Below, piece by piece: positions 19,370 to 28,394 of a stretch of 64,000 nucleotides of DNA (position 1 is the stretch's first letter; each line of letters begins with the position of its first letter). Where the stretch lies: assembly GCF_030341905.1 (NCBI RefSeq), contig NZ_JATAAF010000006.1:1-64000 (forward strand). The letters run 5' to 3'. The notes beneath the pieces were generated by a model. That model saw only the letters and a list, made by a program, of their open reading frames with translations. It was not told where the DNA came from and made no database searches. Source of the stretch: Porticoccus sp. W117 (GTDB lineage: Bacteria; Pseudomonadota; Gammaproteobacteria; Pseudomonadales; Porticoccaceae). Both the position numbers and the translations under genes were made by a program.

Positions 19370-19957
19370 ATGGAACAACGCGTTATCGAACTGTTTCACC
19401 GCAGCATTGAAGCCAAGATGAATGTCGGCGAAAGCCTGGCTCCATTACTGGTCAATGCCAGCCAACGTTGTGTGGCCAGCCTGCTGGAAGGGCGCAAGCT
19501 GCTGTGCGCAGGCAACGGTGCCAGCGCTGCCATGGCCAGCATTCTCTGCCAGAACCTACTGCACCAATACCGTTTGGAACGGCCCGGCTTTGCGGCCATT
19601 TGCCTGTCTGCGGAGGCAGGATTGTTAACGGGTATTGGCAGCCAACAAAATTTCAGCGAAGTGTTTAGCCGCCAGGTAAAAACCCTGGGGGAAGCGGATG
19701 ACCTGTTAGTACTATTCAGCACCGGGGAAGACCCAGCCAATCTCAGTCAGGCAGCTCACGCCGCCCACGACCGGGGCGTTAAGTTACTGGCATTTACCGC
19801 CCCTGGGGATCACAACCTGCGTTCGCTGTTGGCAGACGACGACCTGGACATCTGTGTCGATAACACAGACGTACACCGGGTTCAGGAAGTACAGCTTTTG
19901 AGTTTGTTCGCCCTGTGCGATTTAATTGATGATCAATTGTTTGGAGGGATAAATTAA
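19370..19957 (+). CDS. diaA: DnaA initiator-associating protein DiaA (SIS domain)
   Basis: 195 aa SIS-domain protein similar to phosphoheptose isomerase GmhA. The sugar-phosphate-like binding block is LLCAGNGASAAMASILCQNLL, with GSQQNFSEVFSRQVKTLG and LLVLFSTGEDPANLSQAAH following. In E. coli DiaA tetramers bind DnaA and promote orderly initiation. The family's GNGGSA motif reads GNGASA here. Context (yraN before, dolP after) supports DiaA over GmhA. Confidence 0.88.
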   Translation: MEQRVIELFHRSIEAKMNVGESLAPLLVNASQRCVASLLEGRKLLCAGNGASAAMASILCQNLLHQYRLERPGFAAICLSAEAGLLTGIGSQQNFSEVFSRQVKTLGEADDLLVLFSTGEDPANLSQAAHAAHDRGVKLLAFTAPGDHNLRSLLADDDLDICVDNTDVHRVQEVQLLSLFALCDLIDDQLFGGIN

Positions 19958-20020
19958 ATGGGCACTACTTTCAGGAGTACCCGTACTTTCAAAGGTAACC
20001 GGGTTTTCAAAGGTACTCAC

Positions 20021-20596
20021 ATGCTGCGTGCTTTTACGGCCACGCTACTAGCTGCCAGCCTGGTTCTGGCTTCCGGCTGCACCACCATTGTCGATGCAGT
20101 GACCACCAAGCCCATTGAACCGGACCACAACGAAACCGCCATCGGTACCGATTTGAACGACCTTCAGATCGAAGTCTCGGTGGGCGTCAATATCAAAAAA
20201 GCGCATCCCCAACTGGACAGGTCTCACGTCAACGTACACGCCTACAACGGCGTGGTATTGCTTACCGGCGAAGTACCCAGCACGGAGTTGCGCACCCTGG
20301 CGGGAGATACCGCCCGCAATTTTCGCGGCGTGCGCCAGGTTCACAACGAACTGCAAATTTCCGGCAAATCCTCGCTGCTGGCACGCACTACCGACACCTG
20401 GTTAACCACCAAAGTGCGCAGCAAATTTATTCTGGAAAAAAACTTCAAAGGCTCCGACATCAAGATCATCACCGAAGGCAACGTCGTCTATCTGATGGGC
20501 ATTGTCAGCCAGGATCAGGGCCGCCAGGCCGCCAACATCGCCAGCCGTACCGGCGGCGTGAAGCGGGTGGTGAAAGTGTTTGAGTATCACGATTGA
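20021..20596 (+). CDS. dolP: BON-domain outer-membrane lipoprotein DolP (YraP)
   Basis: 191 aa, the same length as E. coli DolP. Lipobox LASGC, then two BON domains (LQIEVSVGVNIKKAHPQLD...VVLLTGEVPS and WLTTKVRSKFILEKNFKGSD...VVYLMGIVSQ). DolP helps keep the outer membrane intact and responds to lipid and BAM status. An in-frame ATG at 19958, immediately after the diaA stop and preceded by GGAGGG, would put a 21-residue leader (MGTTFRSTRTFKGNRVFKGT..) before the signal peptide; I prefer 20021 because it matches the family, but the upstream start has the better ribosome site. Confidence 0.9.
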   Translation: MLRAFTATLLAASLVLASGCTTIVDAVTTKPIEPDHNETAIGTDLNDLQIEVSVGVNIKKAHPQLDRSHVNVHAYNGVVLLTGEVPSTELRTLAGDTARNFRGVRQVHNELQISGKSSLLARTTDTWLTTKVRSKFILEKNFKGSDIKIITEGNVVYLMGIVSQDQGRQAANIASRTGGVKRVVKVFEYHD

Positions 20597-20645
20597 ACAC
20601 AGCTGCGGGCTACGAGCTTCTGGCTGCGGGCAGTACAACGCTACC

Positions 20646-20733
20646 GTCATCCTGAGGAGCCAACGGCGACGTGAGGATCTCAGAGTTTGGTAGTTGTGAG
20701 ATCCTCACGGTCGCTTCGCGACCTCAGGATGAC
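20646..20733. repeat. dispersed hairpin repeat, type 1
   Basis: The arms GTCATCCTGAGGAGC and CGACCTCAGGATGAC pair, with an inner GTGAGGATCTCA / TGAGATCCTCAC stem. It is flanked by permuted GCGGGCTACGAGCT words near 20600 and 20790. Confidence 0.85.
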
Positions 20734-20740
20734 AACCACA

Positions 20741-20774
20741 AAAAACCGAGCCCCGCTACAGGGCTCGGTTTTTT
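20741..20774. terminator. bidirectional terminator between dolP and algR-like gene
   Basis: CCGAGCCC and GGGCTCGG (20746-20768) form an 8 bp stem with A-rich sequence on the left and TTTTTT on the right, so it can end transcription from both convergent genes. Confidence 0.85.
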
Positions 20775-20822
20775 ATTTGGCACATACTGCTAGCAGCTCG
20801 TAGCCCGCCGCCCGATGCGATT

Positions 20823-21557
20823 TTAGAGTTTATCCAACAACTTCCTAAGCTGCGACACATGCCGCCGGCTCACCTGCGGCTTGATATCCAACCCCGCCAA
20901 GCGCACAAAGTACTGGCCATCCTGATTGCGTTCCAAGCCTTCGATATGGGGGATGGAAACCAGGGCGTTGCGGTGAATGCGCTCGAACAGTCCGGCAAAT
21001 TCCGCCTCCAGGTCTTTCAGAGTTTCATCCAGCAGCGCTTCGCCTTCGGTGTGGTAGGCAGTCACGTATTTGTTGTCTGCCTGAAACAGGCGAATATTGG
21101 ACACCGGCACCAGCTCAACACCACGGCGGTTTTTGGAGCTCACATGGGCGCGGCGGCCGGACAGCCCAGGCACTTGCTCCAGTTCATCGAGCTGGGCTTT
21201 ATTGAGGCGTCGGGCGCGGGAAATTGCCTGTTCCAGATCCGGTTGTTTCACCGGCTTCAACAGGTAGCCTACTGCTTGGGAAGAAAACGCCTGCACCGCG
21301 TAGTCGTCATAAGCAGTGCAAAAGATAACCGCGGGGGGAGGGTCAAATTCCGCCATGTGCTGTGCAGCCGCCAAGCCATCCATTCCAGGCATGCGCACAT
21401 CCAGTAAAATCACATCCGGCGACAACATACGGGCCAGTTCAATGGCATCGCTGCCTGAGCCCGCCTGGCCAACCACTTCGCAGTTTTCCACCAGACCGGT
21501 CATTCTGGCCAGGCGTTCCCGCGCCAGTGGTTCATCATCGACTATCAGGACCTTCAT
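20823..21557 (-). CDS. algR: LytTR response regulator, AlgR-like
   Basis: 244 aa. Receiver domain with acidic pocket DD (7-8), phospho-acceptor D53 in ILLDVRMPGMDGL and conserved Lys in LLKPVKQPDLEQA. The C-terminal LytTR DNA-binding domain follows (VPVSNIRLFQADNKYVTAYH ... RIHRNALVSIPHIEGLE). In Pseudomonas AlgR controls alginate, twitching motility and virulence genes. ATG 21557 has GGGGGAAAC directly upstream. It follows its sensor kinase gene by 41 bases on the same strand. Confidence 0.88.
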   Translation of the reverse strand: MKVLIVDDEPLARERLARMTGLVENCEVVGQAGSGSDAIELARMLSPDVILLDVRMPGMDGLAAAQHMAEFDPPPAVIFCTAYDDYAVQAFSSQAVGYLLKPVKQPDLEQAISRARRLNKAQLDELEQVPGLSGRRAHVSSKNRRGVELVPVSNIRLFQADNKYVTAYHTEGEALLDETLKDLEAEFAGLFERIHRNALVSIPHIEGLERNQDGQYFVRLAGLDIKPQVSRRHVSQLRKLLDKL

Positions 21558-21598
21558 GTTTCCCCCAATCATTCTCGTCTGCAAAAAGCAGCTTGTTC

Positions 21599-22666
21599 TT
21601 ATACTTCCGCGATTGAATCAATTACCGGGTAGCTGATCCGTGTAATGTAGCAATTATCGCCTTCTTCTGCAGTAACTGTAGCGCTGCTGCCGAAGTGCGC
21701 TTCCAGGCGATGGCGAATATTGGTAAGCGCCGTACGGCTGCCACGATGGCTTTCCATAATGGGTGAGCGCGGGTTATTCACTTCAAAAGTGAGGCGATTG
21801 CCCTCACGCTGCAAAGATATTTTGATGGTGCCGCCATCGGGTAGCAGCTGAATACCGTGGTAAATGGCATTTTCCAAAACCGGCTGCAACGCCAGTGAGG
21901 GGATACGCACTTCTTCGCCGTAATCGCCAATCTGCCATTCCACTTTCAGGCGATCCCCCAGACGCAACCCCTCCAGGGCCAGATAGCGGCGGCACAAAGT
22001 CAGCTCATCTCGCAACGGCACCAGAGTGTGAAATTCGCTCAGGGCACATCGGAACAGATCAGAAAGATCTTCCACCACCCGCTCCGCCTTGGCCGGGTCA
22101 GAACCAATCAGCGAAGCAATCATATTCATGCTGTTGAACAGAAAGTGCGGGCGAATGCGTGACTGCAACGCCTGGATACGGGACTCCAGTTCTGCCTTCT
22201 GCTGCAGGCGCAGCTGCTGTTGCAGATACAGGTAGCGCAACAGGATGCCCGCCGGTATCACCGTCACCACGGCAATATCCAGCAATTGCAAGCTGTCGAA
22301 GCCGCTGCCAATACCCAACAGTTTTGTTAGCCACATGAGCAGAGCGCTGCATACCAATGCCACCAACACAATAGCCACCAGGCTGGCGATGGCCGCCATG
22401 CGCAGCCCCCAACGGGCAAAGAGTCGGCGGGTTTTACAAAGCACCACCGCGCTGAGCAGAGAAATCCACAAAGCCAGCATGGAAACTTTGCCCAACTGAC
22501 TCCAATCAAAACCAGCCACGCCGCTGCCGGCGATCACAATCAGAATAGCCAGCAATTCGGTGATCACAATAACCGACAGCAATCCCTCGCCGCCGCGGCA
22601 CAAATTAGGCAGCAGCGAGTCCGGCACAGGGGTGGGCAAGTGCCCCTCGAATTCGTCCAGATCCAT
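21599..22666 (-). CDS. algZ: LytS-type sensor histidine kinase, AlgZ/FimS-like
   Basis: 355 aa. Four to five membrane helices in the first 150 residues (LLSVIVITELLAILIVIAGS; VSMLALWISLLSAVVLC), a short coiled coil, then the His_kinase block SRIRPHFLFNSMNMIASLIG, whose His is the conserved phosphorylation site, and a C-terminal ATPase domain (LALQPVLENAIYHGIQLLPDGG, N-box). Partner of the adjacent response regulator. Unlike Pseudomonas, argH and hemC are not next to the pair. The start could be TTG 22684; ATG 22666 is preferred. Confidence 0.85.
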   Translation of the reverse strand: MDLDEFEGHLPTPVPDSLLPNLCRGGEGLLSVIVITELLAILIVIAGSGVAGFDWSQLGKVSMLALWISLLSAVVLCKTRRLFARWGLRMAAIASLVAIVLVALVCSALLMWLTKLLGIGSGFDSLQLLDIAVVTVIPAGILLRYLYLQQQLRLQQKAELESRIQALQSRIRPHFLFNSMNMIASLIGSDPAKAERVVEDLSDLFRCALSEFHTLVPLRDELTLCRRYLALEGLRLGDRLKVEWQIGDYGEEVRIPSLALQPVLENAIYHGIQLLPDGGTIKISLQREGNRLTFEVNNPRSPIMESHRGSRTALTNIRHRLEAHFGSSATVTAEEGDNCYITRISYPVIDSIAEV

Positions 22667-22760
22667 AGAGTATCCCGGGGTCAACCGGTTTGGCTGTTTA
22701 TGGTTTTTATTATCGGCAGCTGGCTTTGCAGTTACCGTTCAGCGCCGCAGTATCAACCCA

Positions 22761-22778
22761 ATTGCCGCTTCCGGCAAT
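22761..22778. other. short hairpin between the sensor gene and the rod-like gene
   Basis: ATTGCCG-CTTC-CGGCAAT is a perfect 7 bp stem with a 4-base loop but no T-tract. It lies upstream of the sensor gene and downstream of the small rod-like gene, both leftward. Confidence 0.4.
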
Positions 22779-22842
22779 GGGAATAGAGTATGATTTTTAT
22801 TGGGAAAACAGCAAGATAAGAAAATTTACTGAAGAAAATCGG

Positions 22843-23112
22843 TTACACAATATCGTCGACAAATTCACTGAGCACCTGGTCAGCACTGCGAACCACCTCC
22901 ACAGAGGCTTTGAAGGCCAGCTCCTGTTCACGCAATTCAATCAGTTTTTCCGCCACATTCACGTCTGACGCGGGGCGGCTACTTTGGCTATCACCGGGCT
23001 GACGGCTGTCAGTCACGGCAACTCCGGCAATCTCGGCTGCGGTCTGATCCAGCTGCTGACGGCTGTTCTGTATACCTTGCAAACCGGCATTGAGTGCGCT
23101 GTTGATTTCCAT
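22843..23112 (-). CDS. small flagellar rod/hook-like protein, orphan
   Basis: 89 aa. The N-terminus MEINSALNAGLQGIQNSRQQ resembles the first helix of flagellar rod and hook proteins, and the C-terminus NVAEKLIELREQELAFKASV resembles their last helix (Flg_bbr_C: NV..E.....EAQ.AY.A). Only about 25 polar residues join the two, so it is a miniature of a rod protein without the central domain. Such small proteins are found in pseudomonads outside flagellar operons; the role is unknown. ATG 23112 is chosen by homology; its ribosome site is weak. Confidence 0.75.
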   Translation of the reverse strand: MEINSALNAGLQGIQNSRQQLDQTAAEIAGVAVTDSRQPGDSQSSRPASDVNVAEKLIELREQELAFKASVEVVRSADQVLSEFVDDIV

Positions 23113-23234
23113 ACTGTGCTCACAAATTGCAGTGTTGTTGTCAATATAGACCCATGGCCAAGCCATATCAGCGACCAGTTCACAATTTTGCGGGTCAATA
23201 ATTATGAGACCTGGGCTTAATTTTTGCCGGGTCG

Positions 23235-25454
23235 GTGCCGATATACTCAGTTACAACCTCCACCATAACCATAAAAAAGCAGAGCGTCGTGGACGATATC
23301 AAACTCAGTGGAATCAACTGGAACCTCACCGAGGACAGCAACTTCCTCGCCACCACCGCCACCCGACTGGCACAGTCCCTCAGCGCCGATCATGTGCTGA
23401 TTGGTGAATTGGGTACCGATGGCCACACCTGCAGCACCCTGGCCTATGTGGTTAGTGGCGAGCCAGTAGACAATATTGTCTACGACCTGAAAGACACCCC
23501 CTGCGCCGATGTCTACTGTGGTGAAGTGTGCCTGATCAACGGCGATGTCCAACAACAGTACCCCAAAGATGCCCTGTTGGTGGACCTCGGCGTCACATCC
23601 TATACAGGGGTTCCCCTGATAGACAGCGAAGGTAAAGTCGTCGGTATTCTCAGCGCCCTGTTTGCCAACAGCCTGCCATTGGGGAGTGAAGAAAATATCC
23701 GCGCCCTGTTTATGATGGCAGCAGAGCTGATTGCCAGCCACCTGGAGCACATCAAAAAACGACAGCAGTTGCTGTTGGCAGACACCATTATTGAAACCAT
23801 CGGCGAAGGCATTGCCCTGTGCGACCGCAATCGCCATATTATTCTCACCAACCCCGCCTTCAGCCGCATTACCGGCTACAGCGCCGATGAGCTGATCGGC
23901 AAACACACCAGCATATTGCGCAGCGACTACCACAGCGAGGAGTTTTACGAGGACATCTGGCATACCAGTGCCAGAGAAGGTCGTTGGTCTGGTGAAGTCT
24001 GGGGAGTGAATAAAAAAGGCGACCTGTTTCCCGCCTGGCAAACCAACAACCCTATAAAAAGCAGTCAGGGAAGTATCGAATACTACGCCATCCTGATTTC
24101 CGACATCAGCGAGCGCAAAGCCGCAGAACAGAAAATCCGCTTCCAGGCCAACTACGACCCGGTGACCCAACTGCCCAATCGCCACCTGTTGCTGAGCCGT
24201 CTCAACGACGCCATACAGATGAGCAAGCGCCACCTGAAACACTGTGCGGTGCTGTTTCTCGACCTGGACATGTTCAAGACCATCAACGACTCCCTCGGTC
24301 ATCAGGCCGGGGACCAACTGCTGCAGCTGGTGGCCAAACGCCTGACCGAAGGACTGCGGGAGAGCGATACCGTAGCGCGCCTTGGAGGTGACGAATTCAC
24401 CATCATCGTCAACGACATGGAAAGTGCTCAGGACGCGGAAGTGATTGCCGACAAATTGCTGCAGCAACTGGCACAACCCTTCCAACTGGATCACCACCCG
24501 GTCACCATCACTGGCAGCATTGGCATCGCCGCCTACCCGCAGGATGGCGACAACCCGGACAAGCTGCTCAGCTACGCCGACCAGGCCATGTACAACGCCA
24601 AAAACCGCGGCAAAAACTGCTTCAGCTTCTTTACCGCCACCATGCAGCAACAGGCGGAACGGCGCCTGGTGTTGAAACATCAGCTGGAAGAAGCCATCGC
24701 CGCCAAAGACATCGGCGTCGCCTACCAGCCAATCATCAATATCGAAAACGGCCAGATTGAAAAATTTGAAGCGCTGGCGCGATGGCAGCATCAGGGGAAA
24801 TTTATCTCGCCCGTGGAATTTATTCCGGTGGCAGAAGAGTTCGGCATGATTCCCAGAATTGGCGAAATCATTCTGGAAAAAAGCTGTGAGCTTTTGCGTC
24901 AGTTGCAACGGGCGGGTTTCACCAACCTGCAGTTTGCCATCAACCGTTCCGCCAAGGAGTTTCCACGCTCTGGCGAAGCGGAACCCAACTGGCTGGACGT
25001 ACTGGAAGATCACCAACTGCCCGCCAGTGCCATCTGCTTTGAAGTAACCGAAAGCATCTTGGCGCCAGACAATCTGGATCAGAAGCGCTACTTCAACAAA
25101 CTCAAGAATGCCGGTGCGCAAATTGCCATTGACGACTTTGGTACCGGCTACTCCTCACTGAGCTATCTGCGCAAGTTCCCGGTGGACATTCTCAAAATCG
25201 ATCGCTCCTTTATCGCCGAATTCACCAACCGGGAGGACGACCTGACTTTGGTATCCACCATTATCGCCATGGCTCGCAGCCTCAATCTGAAGGTAGTGGC
25301 CGAAGGGGTGGAAGACCAGGAACAACTGAATAAGTTGATGGAACTGGGCTGCAACTACGCCCAGGGGTTTTACTTTTCCAAACCCATTGAGGCCGAACAG
25401 GTGCTGCCTTATTTGCAGAAGTGGGCCGAACAGCTCAACGTTGCGGTTGGTTAA
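23235..25454 (+). CDS. GAF-PAS-GGDEF-EAL cyclic-di-GMP protein
   Basis: 739 aa, no obvious membrane segment. A GAF-like domain (about 25-175; Cys-rich stretch DTPCADVYCGEVCLI), a PAS domain (about 180-300; GEGIALCDRNRHIILTNPAF), GGDEF (about 310-470; intact VARLGGDEFTIIV) and EAL (about 485-735; intact FEALARWQ, DDFGTGYSSLSYLRKF). All catalytic signatures are present, so it could both make and break c-di-GMP. The start is uncertain: GTG 23235 is used here; GTG 23289 after CAGAG is equally possible. Its stop overlaps the convergent cyaY stop in one TTAA. Confidence 0.9.
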   Translation: MPIYSVTTSTITIKKQSVVDDIKLSGINWNLTEDSNFLATTATRLAQSLSADHVLIGELGTDGHTCSTLAYVVSGEPVDNIVYDLKDTPCADVYCGEVCLINGDVQQQYPKDALLVDLGVTSYTGVPLIDSEGKVVGILSALFANSLPLGSEENIRALFMMAAELIASHLEHIKKRQQLLLADTIIETIGEGIALCDRNRHIILTNPAFSRITGYSADELIGKHTSILRSDYHSEEFYEDIWHTSAREGRWSGEVWGVNKKGDLFPAWQTNNPIKSSQGSIEYYAILISDISERKAAEQKIRFQANYDPVTQLPNRHLLLSRLNDAIQMSKRHLKHCAVLFLDLDMFKTINDSLGHQAGDQLLQLVAKRLTEGLRESDTVARLGGDEFTIIVNDMESAQDAEVIADKLLQQLAQPFQLDHHPVTITGSIGIAAYPQDGDNPDKLLSYADQAMYNAKNRGKNCFSFFTATMQQQAERRLVLKHQLEEAIAAKDIGVAYQPIINIENGQIEKFEALARWQHQGKFISPVEFIPVAEEFGMIPRIGEIILEKSCELLRQLQRAGFTNLQFAINRSAKEFPRSGEAEPNWLDVLEDHQLPASAICFEVTESILAPDNLDQKRYFNKLKNAGAQIAIDDFGTGYSSLSYLRKFPVDILKIDRSFIAEFTNREDDLTLVSTIIAMARSLNLKVVAEGVEDQEQLNKLMELGCNYAQGFYFSKPIEAEQVLPYLQKWAEQLNVAVG

Positions 25455-25771
25455 AAAACCAGCTCAACGGCCTCGCCAGCCTGCTCCGTACACACCCGGT
25501 TCATCAGCTGCAGTAAGGTCTCACCGGTGGTGGTGCAGTGCCAGTGTTCGCCCTGCCACACAAAATGAAAGCCGCCACTGCGCGCCGCCACCCATATCTG
25601 CGCCACAGCGGTCTGGCGCGACACAATCACCACCGAGCCATTAGCTTCCATGGTGAGCGTCAGCACGCCATTATTACCCTCGTAATCGATATCAGTGCCA
25701 CTGGCGTCCACCGCCTCTTCAATATCGATCATCAGCTGGTCGGCAATCTGGGTGAATTCGCTTTCGTTCAT
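25451..25771 (-). CDS. cyaY: frataxin-like iron donor CyaY
   Basis: 106 aa. The N-terminal helix with acidic residues (ESEFTQIADQLMIDIEEAVD) and the beta-sheet face (VLTLTMEANGSVVIVSRQTAVAQIWVAARSGGFHF) are typical of bacterial frataxin. It binds iron and modulates Fe-S cluster assembly by IscS. It diverges from lptM-lysA, with a 265 bp inverted-repeat element in the gap. Confidence 0.94.
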   Translation of the reverse strand: MNESEFTQIADQLMIDIEEAVDASGTDIDYEGNNGVLTLTMEANGSVVIVSRQTAVAQIWVAARSGGFHFVWQGEHWHCTTTGETLLQLMNRVCTEQAGEAVELVF

Positions 25772-25845
25772 GACGCTTCTGAATCCCGGTAAGGTCTTGT
25801 TTTAAAGGACGAAGTATACGTGCCGGAATATGGCCGGTATACTTC

Positions 25846-26110
25846 TGTGTAGTGTATCGGATAGATTGTGGTTTAAACGAGTCGGAAAGCGGTCATATGC
25901 GCGACGCATTTTTGCAGTCATAGCCAGCCTATTTCAAAAAAATGCAACAAAGCAGATGACCGCTTTCCGGCTCGCCCGAAGGGAAGCCCCCAGAATGCCC
26001 ACAGCGGTGTTGCTGTTTTTGACAAGGTACCTACATTGCCTGCAAACAGCGCCTTGCTGTGAGCATTCTGGGGGCTTTTTAAATCCATAATCTATCCAAT
26101 ACACTACACA
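25846..26110. mobile_element. 265 bp MITE-like element with nested inverted repeats
   Basis: The outer arms 25846-25877 (TGTGTAGTGTATCGGATAGA...) and 26078-26110 match with two substitutions and one base gap. Inside are two side-by-side stems: 25878-25896 with 25956-25974 (18 of 19), and 25985-26005 with 26056-26076 (20 of 21). Almost every base can pair, and no coding frame is credible. It fills most of the cyaY-lptM gap (25772-26139); the bases on either side must carry the promoters of both genes. Confidence 0.78.
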
Positions 26111-26139
26111 CTCATCAATTTTTGCACGATACAGACACC

Positions 26140-26268
26140 ATGAACCGTTTTACACCCTGTCGGCTGCTGATTGCGGCACTGCTGCTTGTCAGCCTGGGAG
26201 GCGTGGGTTGTGGCAATAAGGGGCCGTTAAAACCGCCGCCCTCAACCAGCCACGTTTCCAACCCATAA
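26140..26268 (+). CDS. lptM: small lipoprotein LptM (YifL)
   Basis: 42 aa. It reads MNRFTPCRLLIAALLLVSLG, then GVGCGNKGPLKPPP and a short tail. The lipobox Cys at residue 24 is followed by the family's GxKGPL(Y/K)xP signature. In E. coli LptM helps the LPS transporter LptD/LptE mature its disulfides. It lies 16 bases upstream of lysA, its usual place. Confidence 0.88.
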   Translation: MNRFTPCRLLIAALLLVSLGGVGCGNKGPLKPPPSTSHVSNP

Positions 26269-26284
26269 TTAACAGAGCCGACCC

Positions 26285-27553
26285 ATGGATCATTTCAACG
26301 CCCAAAACGGCGAGCTGTACGGCGAGCAAGTGCCGCTGGCAAGCATTGCCGAACAGTACGGTACACCAACCTACGTATACAGCCGTGCCACCCTGACCCG
26401 CCACTTTCAGGCTTACCAGAAAAACCTGGCGGATCGCGACCACCTGATTTGCTATGCCGTCAAAGCCAATTCCAACCTGGCCGTACTCAATGTACTGGCA
26501 CGGCTGGGAGCCGGTTTTGACATTGTTTCCGGCGGCGAGCTGGAACGGGTTCTCCATGCCGGTGGCGACCCGGCCAAAGTGGTGTTTTCCGGTGTCGGCA
26601 AACAACCCCACGAAATGGCTCGCGCTCTGCAGCTGGGTATTCACTGCTTTAATGTGGAATCTCAGGGCGAACTGGAAACCCTTAACCGGGTGGCTGGGGA
26701 ACTGGGCTGCGTGGCACCGGTATCACTGCGAGTAAACCCGGATGTGGACGCCGGCACCCACCCCTATATTTCCACCGGCCTGAAAGAAAACAAATTCGGC
26801 ATCGACATTCGCTCGGCGAAAACTGTGTACCGGTTGGCCCATGCCCTGCCCCACCTGCATGTGATTGGCGTGGATTGCCATATCGGCTCGCAGCTCACTG
26901 AATCCACCCCCTTTGTGGACGCCCTGCAACGGGTGCTGCTGCTGGTGGACGAACTGGCCGCGGAAGGCATTGTGTTGCAACACCTGGATATCGGCGGCGG
27001 CTTGGGTGTGCCCTACAAAGACGAACAACCGCCCCACCCGGATCAGTACATGGCCGACTTGCTGCCCTTCTTGGAAGGTCGCGACCTGAAATTGATTGTT
27101 GAGCCAGGCCGTTCCATCGCCGCCAACGCCGGTGTGCTGCTCACCCGCGTGGACGTAGTGAAACTGGCAGAGCACAAAAATTTTGCCGTGGTGGACGCCG
27201 CCATGAACGATATGCTGCGCCCGGCGCTTTACCAGGCGTGGATGAAGGTCGAACCGGTACAGCCCAATGCCGACTTGCCCAGCCGCCACTACGATGTGGT
27301 TGGCCCGGTGTGTGAAACCGGCGATTTCCTCGCCAAAGATCGTGAACTGGCCCTTGAGCCCGGCAGCCTGCTGTGCCTGCGCGGTGCTGGAGCCTATGGC
27401 TTTGCCATGAGTTCCAACTACAACAGCCGCTGCCGCGCCGCCGAGGTGATGGTGGATGGCGACCGCGCCCATCTGGTGCGCCGCCGGGAGAGCTTTGAAG
27501 ACCTGATTCGCGGTGAGTGCCTGTTACCCGACAAGGGTGAACACAGTGGCTAA
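26285..27553 (+). CDS. lysA: diaminopimelate decarboxylase
   Basis: 422 aa PLP enzyme, last step of lysine synthesis (meso-diaminopimelate to lysine + CO2). PLP-binding Lys is K60 in [14 protein letters not shown]. Other family blocks: [53 protein letters not shown] and [14 protein letters not shown] with the catalytic Cys. The stop overlaps the dapF start by 8 bases. Confidence 0.96.
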   Translation: MDHFNAQNGELYGEQVPLASIAEQYGTPTYVYSRATLTRHFQAYQKNLADRDHLICYAVKANSNLAVLNVLARLGAGFDIVSGGELERVLHAGGDPAKVVFSGVGKQPHEMARALQLGIHCFNVESQGELETLNRVAGELGCVAPVSLRVNPDVDAGTHPYISTGLKENKFGIDIRSAKTVYRLAHALPHLHVIGVDCHIGSQLTESTPFVDALQRVLLLVDELAAEGIVLQHLDIGGGLGVPYKDEQPPHPDQYMADLLPFLEGRDLKLIVEPGRSIAANAGVLLTRVDVVKLAEHKNFAVVDAAMNDMLRPALYQAWMKVEPVQPNADLPSRHYDVVGPVCETGDFLAKDRELALEPGSLLCLRGAGAYGFAMSSNYNSRCRAAEVMVDGDRAHLVRRRESFEDLIRGECLLPDKGEHSG

Positions 27554-28394
27554 CTCGCGTAAGAACCTGGTCCATTTCAGCAAAATGCACGGCCTGGGTA
27601 ACGACTTTGTGGTGATCGACGCAGTCACCCAACCGTTTGCCATGTGTAGTAACAAGGCGCGCAAACTGGCGGATCGTCATTTTGGCGTGGGCTGCGATCA
27701 GATTCTGCTGGTAGAACCACCCAGCCAACCGGAGATGGATTTTCGCTATCGCATCTTCAATGCCGACGGCAGTGAAGTGGAACAATGCGGCAACGGCGCA
27801 CGTTGTTTCGCCAAGTTCGTGCGCGACCGCAAGCTCACCGGTAAACAGCACCTGAAAGTGGAAACCTGCAAAGGCACCATTGAGCTGCATTGCGAGGCCA
27901 ACAACCACTACCGAGTGGATATGGGCGTACCGGAACTGGAGCCGCAACATATTCCTTTTCGGGCAGATTCTCGCGCCAACAGCTACAGTTTGCCGGTTGC
28001 CGGTCGACAACTGACCATAGGTGCGGTTTCCATGGGCAACCCCCACGCGGTTTGCGTGGTGGACGACATCCAATCCGCCCCGGTAGAAGAACTGGGGCCG
28101 CTGATTGAAAACCATGAGCAGTTTCCCCAGCGAGTCAACGCCGGTTTTATGGAAGTTGTCAGCCGCAACGAGATCAATCTGCGGGTTTATGAACGCGGCG
28201 CCGGAGAAACCCTGGCCTGCGGCAGCGGCGCCTGTGCGGCCGTGGTTGCCGGTTGTCTGCAGGGCTTGCTGGACGCTCAGGTAACGGTCAATCTGCCCGG
28301 CGGCAGTCTGCAAATCCAGTGGCAGGGGGAGGGCCAAAGTGTCACAATGACCGGGCCAGCATCCACGGTGTATCAAGGGCGTATAAGAATATGA
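27546..28394 (+). CDS. dapF: diaminopimelate epimerase
   Basis: 282 aa. It epimerises LL- to meso-diaminopimelate, feeding lysA and peptidoglycan synthesis. The two catalytic Cys are in [15 protein letters not shown] (C81) and [15 protein letters not shown]. The N-terminus [15 protein letters not shown] is diagnostic. I take GTG 27546 with AAGGGTGA upstream, overlapping lysA; the in-frame ATG at 27513 would add 11 unrelated residues. Confidence 0.95.
   Translation: MANSRKNLVHFSKMHGLGNDFVVIDAVTQPFAMCSNKARKLADRHFGVGCDQILLVEPPSQPEMDFRYRIFNADGSEVEQCGNGARCFAKFVRDRKLTGKQHLKVETCKGTIELHCEANNHYRVDMGVPELEPQHIPFRADSRANSYSLPVAGRQLTIGAVSMGNPHAVCVVDDIQSAPVEELGPLIENHEQFPQRVNAGFMEVVSRNEINLRVYERGAGETLACGSGACAAVVAGCLQGLLDAQVTVNLPGGSLQIQWQGEGQSVTMTGPASTVYQGRIRI

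Noticed and set aside
23247-25121. Very long open frame (624 codons) on the minus strand
   Set aside because: It lies fully antisense to the GAF-PAS-GGDEF-EAL gene. Composition is His/Gln/Val-rich without domain motifs, as expected of a shadow frame in GC-rich DNA.
27141-28376. 411-codon minus-strand frame over lysA and dapF
   Set aside because: Shadow of two well-supported genes; no ribosome site or domain pattern.
28253-28390. Longer N-terminus of the DUF484 protein
   Set aside because: The 46 extra codons overlap dapF and do not resemble the family; the ATGA junction gives a natural start.
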